A DNA stretch of 41,692 nt from Bacillota bacterium (lineage in GTDB: Bacteria; Bacillota; Clostridia; Acetivibrionales; DSM-1351). Within the stretch, counting starts at the first letter, position 1. The number at the start of each line of letters is the position of its first letter. Of the stretch, positions 11,101-18,126 are shown one piece after another. The translations under genes were made by a program, and so were the position numbers. The notes beneath the pieces are model-generated. The model ran no database searches, was not told where the DNA came from, and saw only the letters and a program-made list of their open reading frames with translations. The DNA lies in NCBI GenBank assembly GCA_023444055.1, contig JAEZRV010000027.1:1-41692 (forward strand). The letters are read 5' to 3'.

Positions 11101-12418
11101 ATACCCATTTGAGAAGCGCAGGTGTTGGGTAGAGTCAAAAGCGCAGCGGAGAGCTGCCCCTGAACAGAGTAAGCAGGCTGATGATGCTGCCGCCGGAGGT
11201 TTTTCCGGAGCTGTAAGTGACTCTTTAAGCAGCCGGATAACCGGTATCATATCCGGTATTTTGGGATTGGTACCCGGGGAATTGAATCTGGACATGCCGT
11301 TGGAACGCTATGGTATTGATTCTATTATCCAAATGCAGTTGATTCAACAACTGCAGGCTAAAATAGATGCATCGGTCAATCCGGCTATGTTACGGGAATC
11401 CAGAACAATACAGGATATTATTAATGCTTTGCAGAAAAATATATGCGAAGGGATGCTCCAGGAACAGCATAAAGGAATCTGCTTACCAACCGGCAGGCCT
11501 GATTTCCCAGAACTCATCCACCTAAACCGGAGTACGGTAGGGCGGCCTGTGTTCTGGTTCCATCCGATGCAAGGCGGGGTAGAGGTATATCAGGCAATTT
11601 CGGGCAAAATCGGGCGGCCTTTCTTTGGAATCCAGGCACGGGGCTGGATGTCGGAGGTATATCCTATATGCGGACTTCATGCCATGGCCTCATACTATCT
11701 TCAGATTATCCGGTCGGTACAGCCGGAGGGACCGTATGATGTAGGAGGGTTCTCATTAGGAGGAGTCATTGCATATGAAGTCACGCGCCAATTGCAGGTG
11801 TTAGGACAGACTGTTAACACTATCACGATGCTGGACTCGATATACACTCCAAAAGCGTATGGCAGCGATGAAACGGCTGGCACGAGGCCGGATTTGAAAA
11901 CACCGGCGCTGCAAGCGGTCAATATGGCGCTGTTCAGCCTGCATAAGCCGCAAAAAGTGTCGGAGGTACTTATTCACCGGGATGATCTGAACACTTATGA
12001 GGAGGATGATGTATTCATAAACCAGCTAATAGCCCTTGCCCAAAAACGCGGATTGTCCAAAACCGAATCCCAACTGCAAAAGCTGATCGCCAGCAGTGCA
12101 AAAATCCAGCAATGCTATCAAGGTGCAAGCTTTCATGTTTTACCGCTGGATGAACCGCAGGCAGTAACCTGTTATTATTTCCGTAACAAGAGCGGAGTGT
12201 TCCTTGGTGAATTGGAGCCTTACTTTACGATTGAAAAAAGTAGCACTAATCTGGAGGGTGTAAGGTACTGGGAACAGTGGGAAAAGCAGATTCCCGCCTT
12301 TCATATGACAGATGTTGATTCCTCAAACCATATGATGATCCTTTCCGAGCCTCAAGCTTTAAGCACAATTGTTGAATTTTGTGAAAATTTGTATGCCGAA
12401 AAGGAAATATCTACATAG
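5192..12418 (+). CDS. Trans-AT type I polyketide synthase, terminal: ACP-KS-KR-ACP-KS-ACP-TE
   Basis: A 2408-residue protein that finishes and releases the polyketide. Domains in order, by codon of the key residue: ACP (Ser 5339, ELGIGSI), completing the KS-MT module of the previous gene; KS (Cys 6107 in TACSSSL, His 6512 in EAHGTAT, His 6632 in NIGHTTA); KR (TGGCGALG near 8200, Tyr 8624); ACP (Ser 9092, DFGFDSI); KS (Cys 9851 in TAACSSG, His 10256 in AHSVGS, His 10376); ACP (Ser 11321, YGIDSII); and a type I thioesterase (GFSLGG, nucleophile Ser 11753, probable catalytic His 12329 in SNHMM). The TE shows that this is the last protein of the line. None of the ACPs has the Trp that flags beta-branching ACPs. 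The KR-ACP-KS stretch closely resembles that of the previous gene. The start is ATG 5192 with AGAGGAG about 10 bases upstream, two bases after the previous stop, so the two genes are translationally linked. Confidence 0.96.
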   Translation: MDYRVTESSVFGEVLSGVEESLINTFEKVLGLQRADLEEKRTFKELGIGSINAVELLEAINNKFDLSLPTSIIFECANLEGLASYIAEIVQQSRKQQKAPAVQTARREPEGNTGRTVEDYAKKLPEHSDKGAYEALDPKNCRVNEPDDIAVIGLSCRCAGADGQDAFWDIVSQGKNCTREITDKSWLEYFRANSSTSVPGRYGAMDDIEFFDPMFFNISAVEAGSMDVQQRILLEECYRALEDSGYTPSQLRGQAVGTYMGTMGQSSMAPDFSHYAMLGYDSSIMAARIAYYLDLKGPALAINTACSSSLVAINIACQQLRNMDIDLAISGGISVYTHPGAFISMHNAKMLSPTGECRPFDNSANGIIVGDGVGVVILKRHKEAVRDNDNIYGVIKGIGINQDGQTSGITAPSFLSQSQLQESVYRRNGIHVEDIQYIEAHGTATKLGDPVEIHALTSTFNKFTAEKRFCAIGSVKANIGHTTAAAGVLSLIKVLLSLKYKQIPPSINFSKENEHIDFDNSPVYVNTALKEWMPNSKGTRLAAVSAFGFSGTNAHVVVEDYPERGISPDNRRDEPVSGLLVLSAQKEEGLQTYAKKVADYMKTNRDIPLADILYTLQVGREGMTCRLALLAGSKEMLISQLEQFAQSGTLKADNIYTGKTGKKDGINISDTEEGREFIQNLVRNRKLKKLAELWVNGNQIDWAALHENSRAKRLGGLPTYPFAKESYSLPGIPSTHTRIRGKGLKQRENAGHMAHAYTETMLQSIPDDSLEPFELMTFKEVWQEDALPVSVQAEFKTLVCFISDREKQQEAAETVKAINKNAEVVFVSQGAGCEKHSKHAYSISRTDESAYKSVFESIRKDYGEADAILYLWTLEDPSCIDDYACMVYMLQAAAASKIKPRWIIAAAQYDTGLNGCYPESWIGFERSYGLVQPNTQVAVVLQEDGVNNTGIKEWIQRLLAEMQTQKLRSTMYRNGKRHVCQIQPVQTEPGESVLKPGGTYLITGGCGALGMLFADHLAKSSPMNLILVGRSPDSAEKQSKIKLLEAIGSQVLYIQADVCDRSSMEKALTLAKERFGKINGVIHTAGLKSNQNIFAKKMEDFQKVLNPKVKGTLVLDEILQQEKLDFVCYFSSSSAVMGDFGSCDYAVANRFQMAYANYRSRRRPGRTFVINWPLWKNGGMGFEDGENSKIYLKSSGQRLLENEEGFAVFDRVLSQSDTQHLVLVGQPSRIRRFLGLVPEAEAALARDAVTPQNKKRRVEMNGFSMEKSMELDLKEMVAKILKISKDKLDMEKNLADFGFDSISLADFASLLTSYYGFEIVPGVFYGHSTLEKLVQYFLTEHNEAIRELYSENEWVQDTPQKVQAPAATAEVEHPKKRRFTEKRAFQSAAEPIAVIGMSGRFPSADNVEELWEKIKSGKECISEIPADRWNWEEFCKDFTDELVEVRCNRGGFVSGIDRFDPLFFNISPKEAEAMDPKQRLFLEEAWHTLEDAGYMGERIKGKSCGVYVGVEESEYGYLSGRSGSINSNQNATLSARIAYTLDLRGPNLALTAACSSGLVAIHQACQALRQGECEMVLAGGVSLMISPAVYVGLSKADMLSPDGESYVFDRRANGLVPGEAAAAVLLKPLSKAIADKDYIYGCIKASGVNYSGKTNGITAPSPVAQAELLEDTYKKYNIQPENIQFVLAHSVGSKLGDCIEVQALTSAFRKYTHQKQYCAIGSLKPLIGHTFAASGVVSLIGMLMAMKNKAIPALHNYESNNEYINFLESPFTVNKENMEWTVKNGQPRLGVISTTGISGTNAHAVIEEYTCSFSEADNTQAAASPQIVVFSARNQDRLQAVVQRVCEFVERRQEISLSDLAYTLQVGREPMEQRMAMLASSRDEMIRGMREYLSSCKEGEASIPIFTGNLTGGSTGVRSILFGKLEGIMLQALLSEKDMEKIALFWTQGGRIPWELLHEGEKVQRIPIPAYPFEKRRCWVESKAQRRAAPEQSKQADDAAAGGFSGAVSDSLSSRITGIISGILGLVPGELNLDMPLERYGIDSIIQMQLIQQLQAKIDASVNPAMLRESRTIQDIINALQKNICEGMLQEQHKGICLPTGRPDFPELIHLNRSTVGRPVFWFHPMQGGVEVYQAISGKIGRPFFGIQARGWMSEVYPICGLHAMASYYLQIIRSVQPEGPYDVGGFSLGGVIAYEVTRQLQVLGQTVNTITMLDSIYTPKAYGSDETAGTRPDLKTPALQAVNMALFSLHKPQKVSEVLIHRDDLNTYEEDDVFINQLIALAQKRGLSKTESQLQKLIASSAKIQQCYQGASFHVLPLDEPQAVTCYYFRNKSGVFLGELEPYFTIEKSSTNLEGVRYWEQWEKQIPAFHMTDVDSSNHMMILSEPQALSTIVEFCENLYAEKEIST

Positions 12419-12481
12419 TTACTAAAGTATGGAGTGGTAGGGAGCGCTTTTTAAAAATTTCATTTTTTATACTGATTATAA

Positions 12482-12510
12482 TTTACATATAGCAATAAAT
12501 TAATTAAAAT
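12482..12510 (+). promoter_or_regulatory. Putative promoter of the fabZ/AT/ER/KS unit
   Basis: TTTACA, a 17-base spacer and TAAAAT lie in the AT-rich 150-base gap after the thioesterase gene, 60 bases before the fabZ start. Each hexamer matches five of six consensus positions. This suggests that the accessory enzymes can be transcribed separately from the giant PKS genes. It is a sequence match only, in AT-rich DNA where chance matches occur. Confidence 0.4.
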
Positions 12511-12570
12511 ATATAAAGTGGAAATATTTACTTAAATTAGGTTTTATTAGAACATTGAAAGAGGTGCTTT

Positions 12571-13011
12571 ATGCTATCAAGTATTGAAATTCAAAAGATT
12601 CTTCCTCACAGGTATCCATTTTTACTGATTGACAGGATCATTGAGGTCGAACCCGGTAAAAGAGCTGTTGGGATCAAAAATGTAACATCAAACGAACCTT
12701 TCTTTGTAGGCCATTTTCCCGGAAATCCCATAATGCCGGGAGTCTTGATCGTAGAGGCGTTAGCGCAGACGGCTTGCGTTGCCGGATTGCTAATGGAAGA
12801 AAATAAGGGGAAGCTGGGAGTATTTACAGGTATGGACGGCATTAAAATCCGAAGGCAGGTAGTACCCGGGGATACATTAAAGCTGGAAGTTGAGTTTCTT
12901 GTTTTCAAAATGGGAATGGGAAAGGCTAAGATTAAGGCTTCAGTGGAGAACCAGGTAGCCGTAGAAGGTGAAATAAAGTTTGCAATGGTAGAACCGAAAA
13001 AGGCTGATTGA
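12571..13011 (+). CDS. fabZ: FabZ-type 3-hydroxyacyl-ACP dehydratase, PKS-associated
   Basis: A 146-residue hot-dog-fold dehydratase of normal FabZ length. The catalytic pair is visible: His13 in PHRYPFLLID and Glu62 in VEALAQ, with the substrate-loop block GHFPGNPIMPG between them. The family dehydrates 3-hydroxyacyl-ACP to trans-2-enoyl-ACP in fatty acid synthesis. Here the gene sits inside a trans-AT PKS cluster, directly after PKS genes that have KR but no DH domains and before a discrete enoyl reductase. It may therefore dehydrate PKS-bound intermediates in trans; that role is inference. A housekeeping FabZ that happens to be encoded here cannot be excluded. ATG 12571 is preceded by AAGAGGTG at a good distance. 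Confidence 0.93.
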   Translation: MLSSIEIQKILPHRYPFLLIDRIIEVEPGKRAVGIKNVTSNEPFFVGHFPGNPIMPGVLIVEALAQTACVAGLLMEENKGKLGVFTGMDGIKIRRQVVPGDTLKLEVEFLVFKMGMGKAKIKASVENQVAVEGEIKFAMVEPKKAD

Positions 13012-13095
13012 TGCAGATGATATGGAACAGAGCAAACCAATGGGACGGAATGGGGCGTAGGGGGTAATGTTTGGTGAAGAAGGGGAGCATAGGGT

Positions 13096-13245
13096 TTGAA
13101 TACTGGCATGGATATCGGCTACTATGAATATCAACTAAAAACGTTTTGCAACAACTTTTCCAACTATAATTACATAGCAATTGATAGAGAAACTAAAACT
13201 GCATTGATTGTTGAAAATCAAAAGTCCATATTTGATTTCAAATAA
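13096..13245 (+). pseudogene. Stub resembling N-terminus of PksB/BaeB-type MBL-fold hydrolase
   Basis: A 49-codon frame opens at TTG 13096, nine bases after AAGGGGAG, and stops at 13243. The peptide reads like the first beta-strands of the metallo-beta-lactamase-fold hydrolases found beside trans-AT PKS genes (PksB/BaeB): an aromatic-rich strand with KTFCNN, then NYNYIAIDRETKTALIVEN. It ends before any HxHxDH zinc motif could occur. I read it as the remnant of a deleted hydrolase gene. The resemblance is by eye from knowledge of the family. It could instead be an unrelated short peptide or noncoding DNA. It lies between fabZ and the first AT gene, the neighbourhood where such hydrolase genes are usually found. 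Confidence 0.4.
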
Positions 13246-13271
13246 AATGACTATGTACTACAGGAGGTGTT

Positions 13272-14225
13272 ATGAATAAATCTAGAGTATTTATGTTTTC
13301 AGGACAGGGCTCACAGTATTACAATATGGGAAGGAACCTATACCTTTCCAACCCTGTTTTCCACAGGTGGATGGAAAAGCTGGATAACATTTTTGCCAGT
13401 TTGACAGGGAAGTCGGTCATTAAGATACTATATGATGGAAACAGGCAGAAAAGTGAACCGTTTGACAATATCCTGTACACTCATCCTGCCATTTTTATGC
13501 TAGAATATTCCCTGGCACAGGTATTACTGGAAAGGGGAATTTACCCTGACTATGTCTTGGGTGCCAGTTTGGGTGAATATACAGCTTGTGCTGTTGCAGG
13601 CGTTATAAGCTGTGAGTATGCCGTCCGATGTCTTGTCACACAGGCGAAAATGCTGGAATCACACTGCCTGAAGGGTGGTATGCTGGCAATAATAAATGAT
13701 TACAGGCTTTATGATGACATGCCTGTGCTGTCAAAGAATTCCGAACTGGTTTCTGTCAACTACCACTCCCATTTTATAGTTTCAGGCAGTATAAACAATC
13801 TTAAAGAGATTGAGGAATATTTAAAAGTTGAAAGGATTTTATTTCAGCGGTTGCCCGTCTCATTTGCCTTTCACTCCCGCTTAATTGACCCGATCGCTTC
13901 AGTATATAACTGCTTCTTAAAGTCAATAACCCTCAAAAGTCCGGAAGTAAACTTTATTTCAAGTCTTACCGGCGATAAAAATATTGCCTTTGACAGCAGC
14001 TATTTTTGGGATGTTGTCAGAAAACCTATAAATTTCAGAAGTGCTGTAAGAAATCTGAGGAATGAACAGGAATATGTTTTTATTGATTTAGGACCCTCGG
14101 GCACTCTTGTCAATTTTGTTAAGTACAATCTTGACAATGAAAACCAAGCAAGTATCTTTCCAATCATTACACCATTTAATAATGAAACAAGGAATCTGGA
14201 GAGGTTATACGAAAGCTTCATATAA
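13272..14225 (+). CDS. AT-like protein, probable trans-acting acyl hydrolase (PedC/AH type)
   Basis: A 317-residue FabD-fold protein with the N-terminal FSGQGSQ block, nucleophile Ser99 in GASLGEYTA (GHSLGE in ordinary ATs), and catalytic His200 in FAFHS. The Arg that binds the malonyl carboxylate in true malonyltransferases (Arg112 of the neighbouring AT, in KKRGELM) aligns with Gln124 here (VTQAKML). Replacement of this Arg is the known mark of the acyl hydrolases that clear stalled chains from trans-AT PKS modules. I therefore favour proofreading hydrolase over malonyl loading, though the enzyme could be an acyltransferase of altered specificity. ATG 13272 follows AGGAGGT. The gene is 28 bases upstream of the AT-ER gene, giving the tandem AT arrangement typical of these clusters. 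Confidence 0.9.
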   Translation: MNKSRVFMFSGQGSQYYNMGRNLYLSNPVFHRWMEKLDNIFASLTGKSVIKILYDGNRQKSEPFDNILYTHPAIFMLEYSLAQVLLERGIYPDYVLGASLGEYTACAVAGVISCEYAVRCLVTQAKMLESHCLKGGMLAIINDYRLYDDMPVLSKNSELVSVNYHSHFIVSGSINNLKEIEEYLKVERILFQRLPVSFAFHSRLIDPIASVYNCFLKSITLKSPEVNFISSLTGDKNIAFDSSYFWDVVRKPINFRSAVRNLRNEQEYVFIDLGPSGTLVNFVKYNLDNENQASIFPIITPFNNETRNLERLYESFI

Positions 14226-14253
14226 TTCCGTAAGAGAAAGGGGAGTAGAAAAT

Positions 14254-16593
14254 ATGATTGCTTATGTTTTTCCGGGACAGGGCTCCCAGGCTAAAGGCAT
14301 GGGTCAAGGCCTGTTTGATGAATTTAGCGAACTGACTGCACAGGCTGATAAAATACTGGGGTATTCTATCAAGAGGCTGTGTATTGAGGACCCCGGCGAC
14401 CAGTTGGGGCAAACCGAATTCACTCAGCCTGCGCTGTATGTAGTAAATGCTTTGAGCTATCTGAAGAAGAAAAAAGAACTTGGAAAGAAACCGGATTATG
14501 TGGCAGGGCATAGCCTTGGAGAATACAATGCGCTGTTTGTTTCCGGGGTGTTTGACTTTGAAACAGGACTAAAGCTGGTTAAAAAACGGGGTGAATTGAT
14601 GAGCCTGGCTACAGGGGGAGGAATGGCTGCTGTTTTAGGCTTGGGAGAAGAAATGGTTCATGAGGTAATTGCATATAACAATTTACAGGGCCTGGATGTA
14701 GCCAATTTCAACACGCCGACCCAGATTATCATCTCAGGAGCAAAAGATTTGATTCAACGTGCAAAACCGGTATTTGAATCTGCCGGAGCTAGGTCATACG
14801 TTACCTTAAAGGTTAGCGGAGCGTTCCACTCCAGGTATATGCAGCACGCAAAAGAAAGCTTCGAAGAATATATTGAACAATATGAATTTTCTAAGATACA
14901 AATACCGATTATTTCAAATGTTAAAGCCAGACCTTACAGCCAGAAGGAAATAAAGAAAATATTAGCTGAACAAATAACAAGCTCTGTCAAATGGACAGAG
15001 AGTATAAGGTATTTGATGGGAAAAGGGGTAGAGGAAATAATTCAAGTTGGGCCTGGAAATGTGCTAACCGGCCTTGTCAGAACGATACAGAGAGAAGCGA
15101 TCCCGTTAACTGTAGCAGACAATGAAATGGAAGAGGATGAACCGGAATGGCAAATGGCTCCAGATATCCTTATAAAGGACGCTCATGAAGCTTTGGACAA
15201 GACTTTAAATTTGACCAGCAGAACTGAAGCCGGAGAAATGCACACGATAACCAGGATTACTGCACATTCTTTGGGCAGCAGCGAATTTAAAAAAGATTAC
15301 GGCATTAAGTATGCTTATGTAACAGGGTCAATGTATAGGGGGATATCTTCAAAGGAAATGGTGGTAAAAGTTGGAAAGGCAGGTTTAATGGGGTTTTATG
15401 GATCAGGGGGAGTGGAAATGGATGTACTGGAGGAGACTATACAGTATATCCAGAGAGAGCTGAGCAAAGGGGAAGCCTATGGTATAAACCTTATTCATAC
15501 CCCAAACAAGCCGGAGATAGAAGAGAAAATCGTTGATTTGTTCATAAAGTATAATGTTAGAAATGTTGAGGCATCTGCATTTATGAGCATGACACCTGCT
15601 TTGGTAAGGTACAGGCTGAAAGGCTTATCGCGGGATGGAGAGGGAAGGGTTGTATCTAAAAATAGGGTTATTGCCAAGGTATCTAGGCCGGAGGTGGCTG
15701 AAGCTTTCCTGAGCCCGGCGCCTGAATTTATCATGAATAAATTGCTGGTAGAAAATAAGATTACAAGTGATGAAATTCAAATGGCGATGAAAATTCCGAT
15801 GGCCGATGACCTGTGTGTTGAGGCGGATTCAGGCGGACATACGGACCATGGGGTAGCTTATGCATTAATGCCGGCAATGTTCAAATTAAGAGACGAAATG
15901 ATGCGCAAGTATAAATACGGCAAGCAGATAAGAGTAGGCGCTGCTGGGGGAATAGGCACTCCTGCTGCTGCTGCTGCGGCGTTTATGTTGGGGGCGGATT
16001 TCATCGTAACGGGATCTATAAACCAAAGTACTATTGAAGCCGGCACAAGCGATGCTGTAAAGGATTTGCTCCAGCAGATAAATGTTCAAGATACTGAGTA
16101 TGCTTCGGCAGGGGATATGTTCGAAATCGGGGCTAAGGTTCAGGTGCTGAAAAAAGGAGTTTTTTTTCCAGCCAGGGCTAATAAGCTGTATGACCTGTTC
16201 CGGCAATACAATTCAATAGATGAAATTGACAGCAAAGTAAGGCGGAATTTAGAGGAAAAGTATTTTAAGAAAAGCCTGGAAAATGTTTATGAGGAAATAA
16301 AGGCACGCCACTCACCTGAGGAAATTGATAAGGCGGAAAAAACACCGAAGCACAAAATGGCACTGATATTTAAATGGTATTTCAACTATTCTAGCAGGCT
16401 TGCATTAAGTGGAGATCAAAACAATAGGGTGGACTATCAGATACACTGTGGACCTGCCCTTGGTGCTTTTAACCAGTGGGTTAAAGGTACACCGCTTGAA
16501 AATTGGAGAAACAGGCATGTGGACGAGATAGGAATTAAGTTGATGCTGGAGACTGCGCAGTATCTTAATGAACGGTTTAAGGCCATGGCGTAA
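14254..16593 (+). CDS. Trans-AT malonyltransferase fused to PfaD-type enoyl reductase (PksE-like)
   Basis: A 779-residue two-domain protein. Residues 1-300 are a malonyl-CoA:ACP transacylase: PGQGSQ, nucleophile Ser87 in GHSLGEYNA, carboxylate-binding Arg112 in KKRGELM, and His192 in GAFHS. This is the AT expected to load malonyl units on all the AT-less modules. Residues from about 330 onward are an FMN-dependent enoyl reductase of the PfaD/PksE family related to nitronate monooxygenases, with the glycine-rich GAAGGIGTPAAAA region and EADSGGHTDHG (His529). It would reduce enoyl intermediates in trans. The frame is open further upstream, but ATG 14254 has AAGGGGAG nine bases before it and begins directly at the AT fold (MIAYVFPGQGSQ), so I use that start. 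It follows the acyl-hydrolase gene by 28 bases and is followed by the discrete KS. Confidence 0.95.
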   Translation: MIAYVFPGQGSQAKGMGQGLFDEFSELTAQADKILGYSIKRLCIEDPGDQLGQTEFTQPALYVVNALSYLKKKKELGKKPDYVAGHSLGEYNALFVSGVFDFETGLKLVKKRGELMSLATGGGMAAVLGLGEEMVHEVIAYNNLQGLDVANFNTPTQIIISGAKDLIQRAKPVFESAGARSYVTLKVSGAFHSRYMQHAKESFEEYIEQYEFSKIQIPIISNVKARPYSQKEIKKILAEQITSSVKWTESIRYLMGKGVEEIIQVGPGNVLTGLVRTIQREAIPLTVADNEMEEDEPEWQMAPDILIKDAHEALDKTLNLTSRTEAGEMHTITRITAHSLGSSEFKKDYGIKYAYVTGSMYRGISSKEMVVKVGKAGLMGFYGSGGVEMDVLEETIQYIQRELSKGEAYGINLIHTPNKPEIEEKIVDLFIKYNVRNVEASAFMSMTPALVRYRLKGLSRDGEGRVVSKNRVIAKVSRPEVAEAFLSPAPEFIMNKLLVENKITSDEIQMAMKIPMADDLCVEADSGGHTDHGVAYALMPAMFKLRDEMMRKYKYGKQIRVGAAGGIGTPAAAAAAFMLGADFIVTGSINQSTIEAGTSDAVKDLLQQINVQDTEYASAGDMFEIGAKVQVLKKGVFFPARANKLYDLFRQYNSIDEIDSKVRRNLEEKYFKKSLENVYEEIKARHSPEEIDKAEKTPKHKMALIFKWYFNYSSRLALSGDQNNRVDYQIHCGPALGAFNQWVKGTPLENWRNRHVDEIGIKLMLETAQYLNERFKAMA

Positions 16594-16633
16594 TACTGCC
16601 TGTAAAACATACGGGAAGGACGTACAGGGACAG

Positions 16634-17950
16634 ATGAAATTTTTTTTAAAAAGAAAATGGAACCCGGTTGCTAAAACATCAAAAAATGATGTGGTTGTAA
16701 CCGGGACAGGAATATTGAGCTCTATTGGGTGCAATACGGAAGAATTTAGCCAGTCGTTGAAGCTGGGGAAATGCGGAGTGGATTTCCTTCAGGATTCTTA
16801 TGGAAATGATATACCCGTCAGGATTGGAGCATATATTCGGGACTTTAACTTTGTAGAGTTTTTAAAACGTTGTGCTTTTGTGAAAGAAGAACTTAGGAAT
16901 AGGGCAAGTTCGTGCGCAAGGCGTTCGCCTTACCCATTGCAAGCCTCTGTATTGGCTGTACTGGAAGCATGGGGTAAAGCTGGGCTTGATGTCCGGCCTG
17001 TTTCAAATGAATACAAAGGGATCGTGATTTCGGGCAGCAACCTTTCACAAAACTTTTCGTACTCCATGTATAAAAAGTTTCAAAGCACACCCGAATATTT
17101 GCTGCCTAGCTATGCGCTGCATTTTATGGATACAGACCACGTAGGGACGCTGAGCGAGATATTCGGAATACAGGGTGAAGGCTTCAATGTCGGTGGAGCG
17201 TCAGCCAGTGGAAACGTGGCTATTATAAAGGCAATGCAGTTGATCCGCCATAAAATGGTTGATGTATGCCTGGTGGTGGGAACGCTTGCCGACTTATCGC
17301 CAGTAGAGCTTATGAGTTTCTATAGTATTGGTGCTTTAGGCGGGAAAAGTTTTGCCGGGGAGCCTGCAAAAGCGTGCCGTCCTTTTGATATGAAGCATGA
17401 AGGCTTTATATACGGGCAGGCTTCAGCATGCCTTGTGCTTGAATCGCGCCAGTCGGCTGAAAGACGGGGTGTCAAGCCTATTGCTGAATTGCTTTCGGGA
17501 GCGTTTGTGCTTGATGGCAATAGAACTTCCGAGCCTAGTGAAGATGGAGAGGTAAGAGCTATGGAACTTGCGCTGGCAAAGTCAGGCATTTCTGTAGGAG
17601 AGGTAGATTACATCAATGCCCATGGTACATCTACCCCTAGAGGTGATTTGACTGAAATAAAGGCAATCAAGCGGGTTTTTAATGAGAGGCACCGGGATAT
17701 ATGGATTAATTCTACTAAAAGCCTGACCGGACATTGCCTGTATTCCGCCGGGGTAGTAGAAGCTGTAGCGGCTATAATGCAGATGAAAGAAGGCTTTATC
17801 CACCCAAATCTGAACCTTGAGAACCCGGTTGACGAGCAATGTAAATTCAGTAGAGGAACGGCATTTGACGCCGATATAAAAATCTCTTTGAGCAACTCGT
17901 TTGGTTTTGGCGGCATTAATTCCAGTATTGTTTTGAAAAGGGAAGAATAA
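16634..17950 (+). CDS. Discrete ketosynthase with Cys-to-Ser active site (PksF-type decarboxylase)
   Basis: A 438-residue FabF-fold ketosynthase. The fold is complete (DVVVTGTGILSSIG, NAHGTSTPRGD with His330, LTGHCLYSAG with His367, SNSFGFGG), but the nucleophile position in GGASASGN is Ser190 instead of Cys. In beta-branching (HMG-CoA synthase) cassettes, such KSs decarboxylate malonyl-ACP to acetyl-ACP, which is then added to the beta-keto group of the chain. The cassette partners (HMG synthase, enoyl-CoA hydratases, donor ACP) are not in the window and, if present, lie upstream. The frame extends to an ATG at 16568 inside the previous gene, but that has no ribosome site. ATG 16634, just before the KS core and 14 bases after GGGAAGG, is preferred, with moderate certainty. 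This is the last intact gene of the cluster. Confidence 0.88.
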   Translation: MKFFLKRKWNPVAKTSKNDVVVTGTGILSSIGCNTEEFSQSLKLGKCGVDFLQDSYGNDIPVRIGAYIRDFNFVEFLKRCAFVKEELRNRASSCARRSPYPLQASVLAVLEAWGKAGLDVRPVSNEYKGIVISGSNLSQNFSYSMYKKFQSTPEYLLPSYALHFMDTDHVGTLSEIFGIQGEGFNVGGASASGNVAIIKAMQLIRHKMVDVCLVVGTLADLSPVELMSFYSIGALGGKSFAGEPAKACRPFDMKHEGFIYGQASACLVLESRQSAERRGVKPIAELLSGAFVLDGNRTSEPSEDGEVRAMELALAKSGISVGEVDYINAHGTSTPRGDLTEIKAIKRVFNERHRDIWINSTKSLTGHCLYSAGVVEAVAAIMQMKEGFIHPNLNLENPVDEQCKFSRGTAFDADIKISLSNSFGFGGINSSIVLKREE

Positions 17951-18126
17951 AGAAGAAAATTGGCTTGGGGGTAAGAGGTAGTGTGAAATAATTGTTTCTC
18001 TTATGGTTATAGACCCTATTCGAAGGAGAATGTCTACTTGGCATTGTCTTATATGAACTGACTTTACAGGATGGTATATTTATAGAGGAGAGGAGATACT
18101 GTTTAAGAAGGTTTAAAGAAATATAA

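Noticed and set aside
12419..12570. A terminator between the thioesterase PKS gene and fabZ.
   Set aside because: No stem with adequate GC content was found; only AT-rich short complementarity around 12450-12470.
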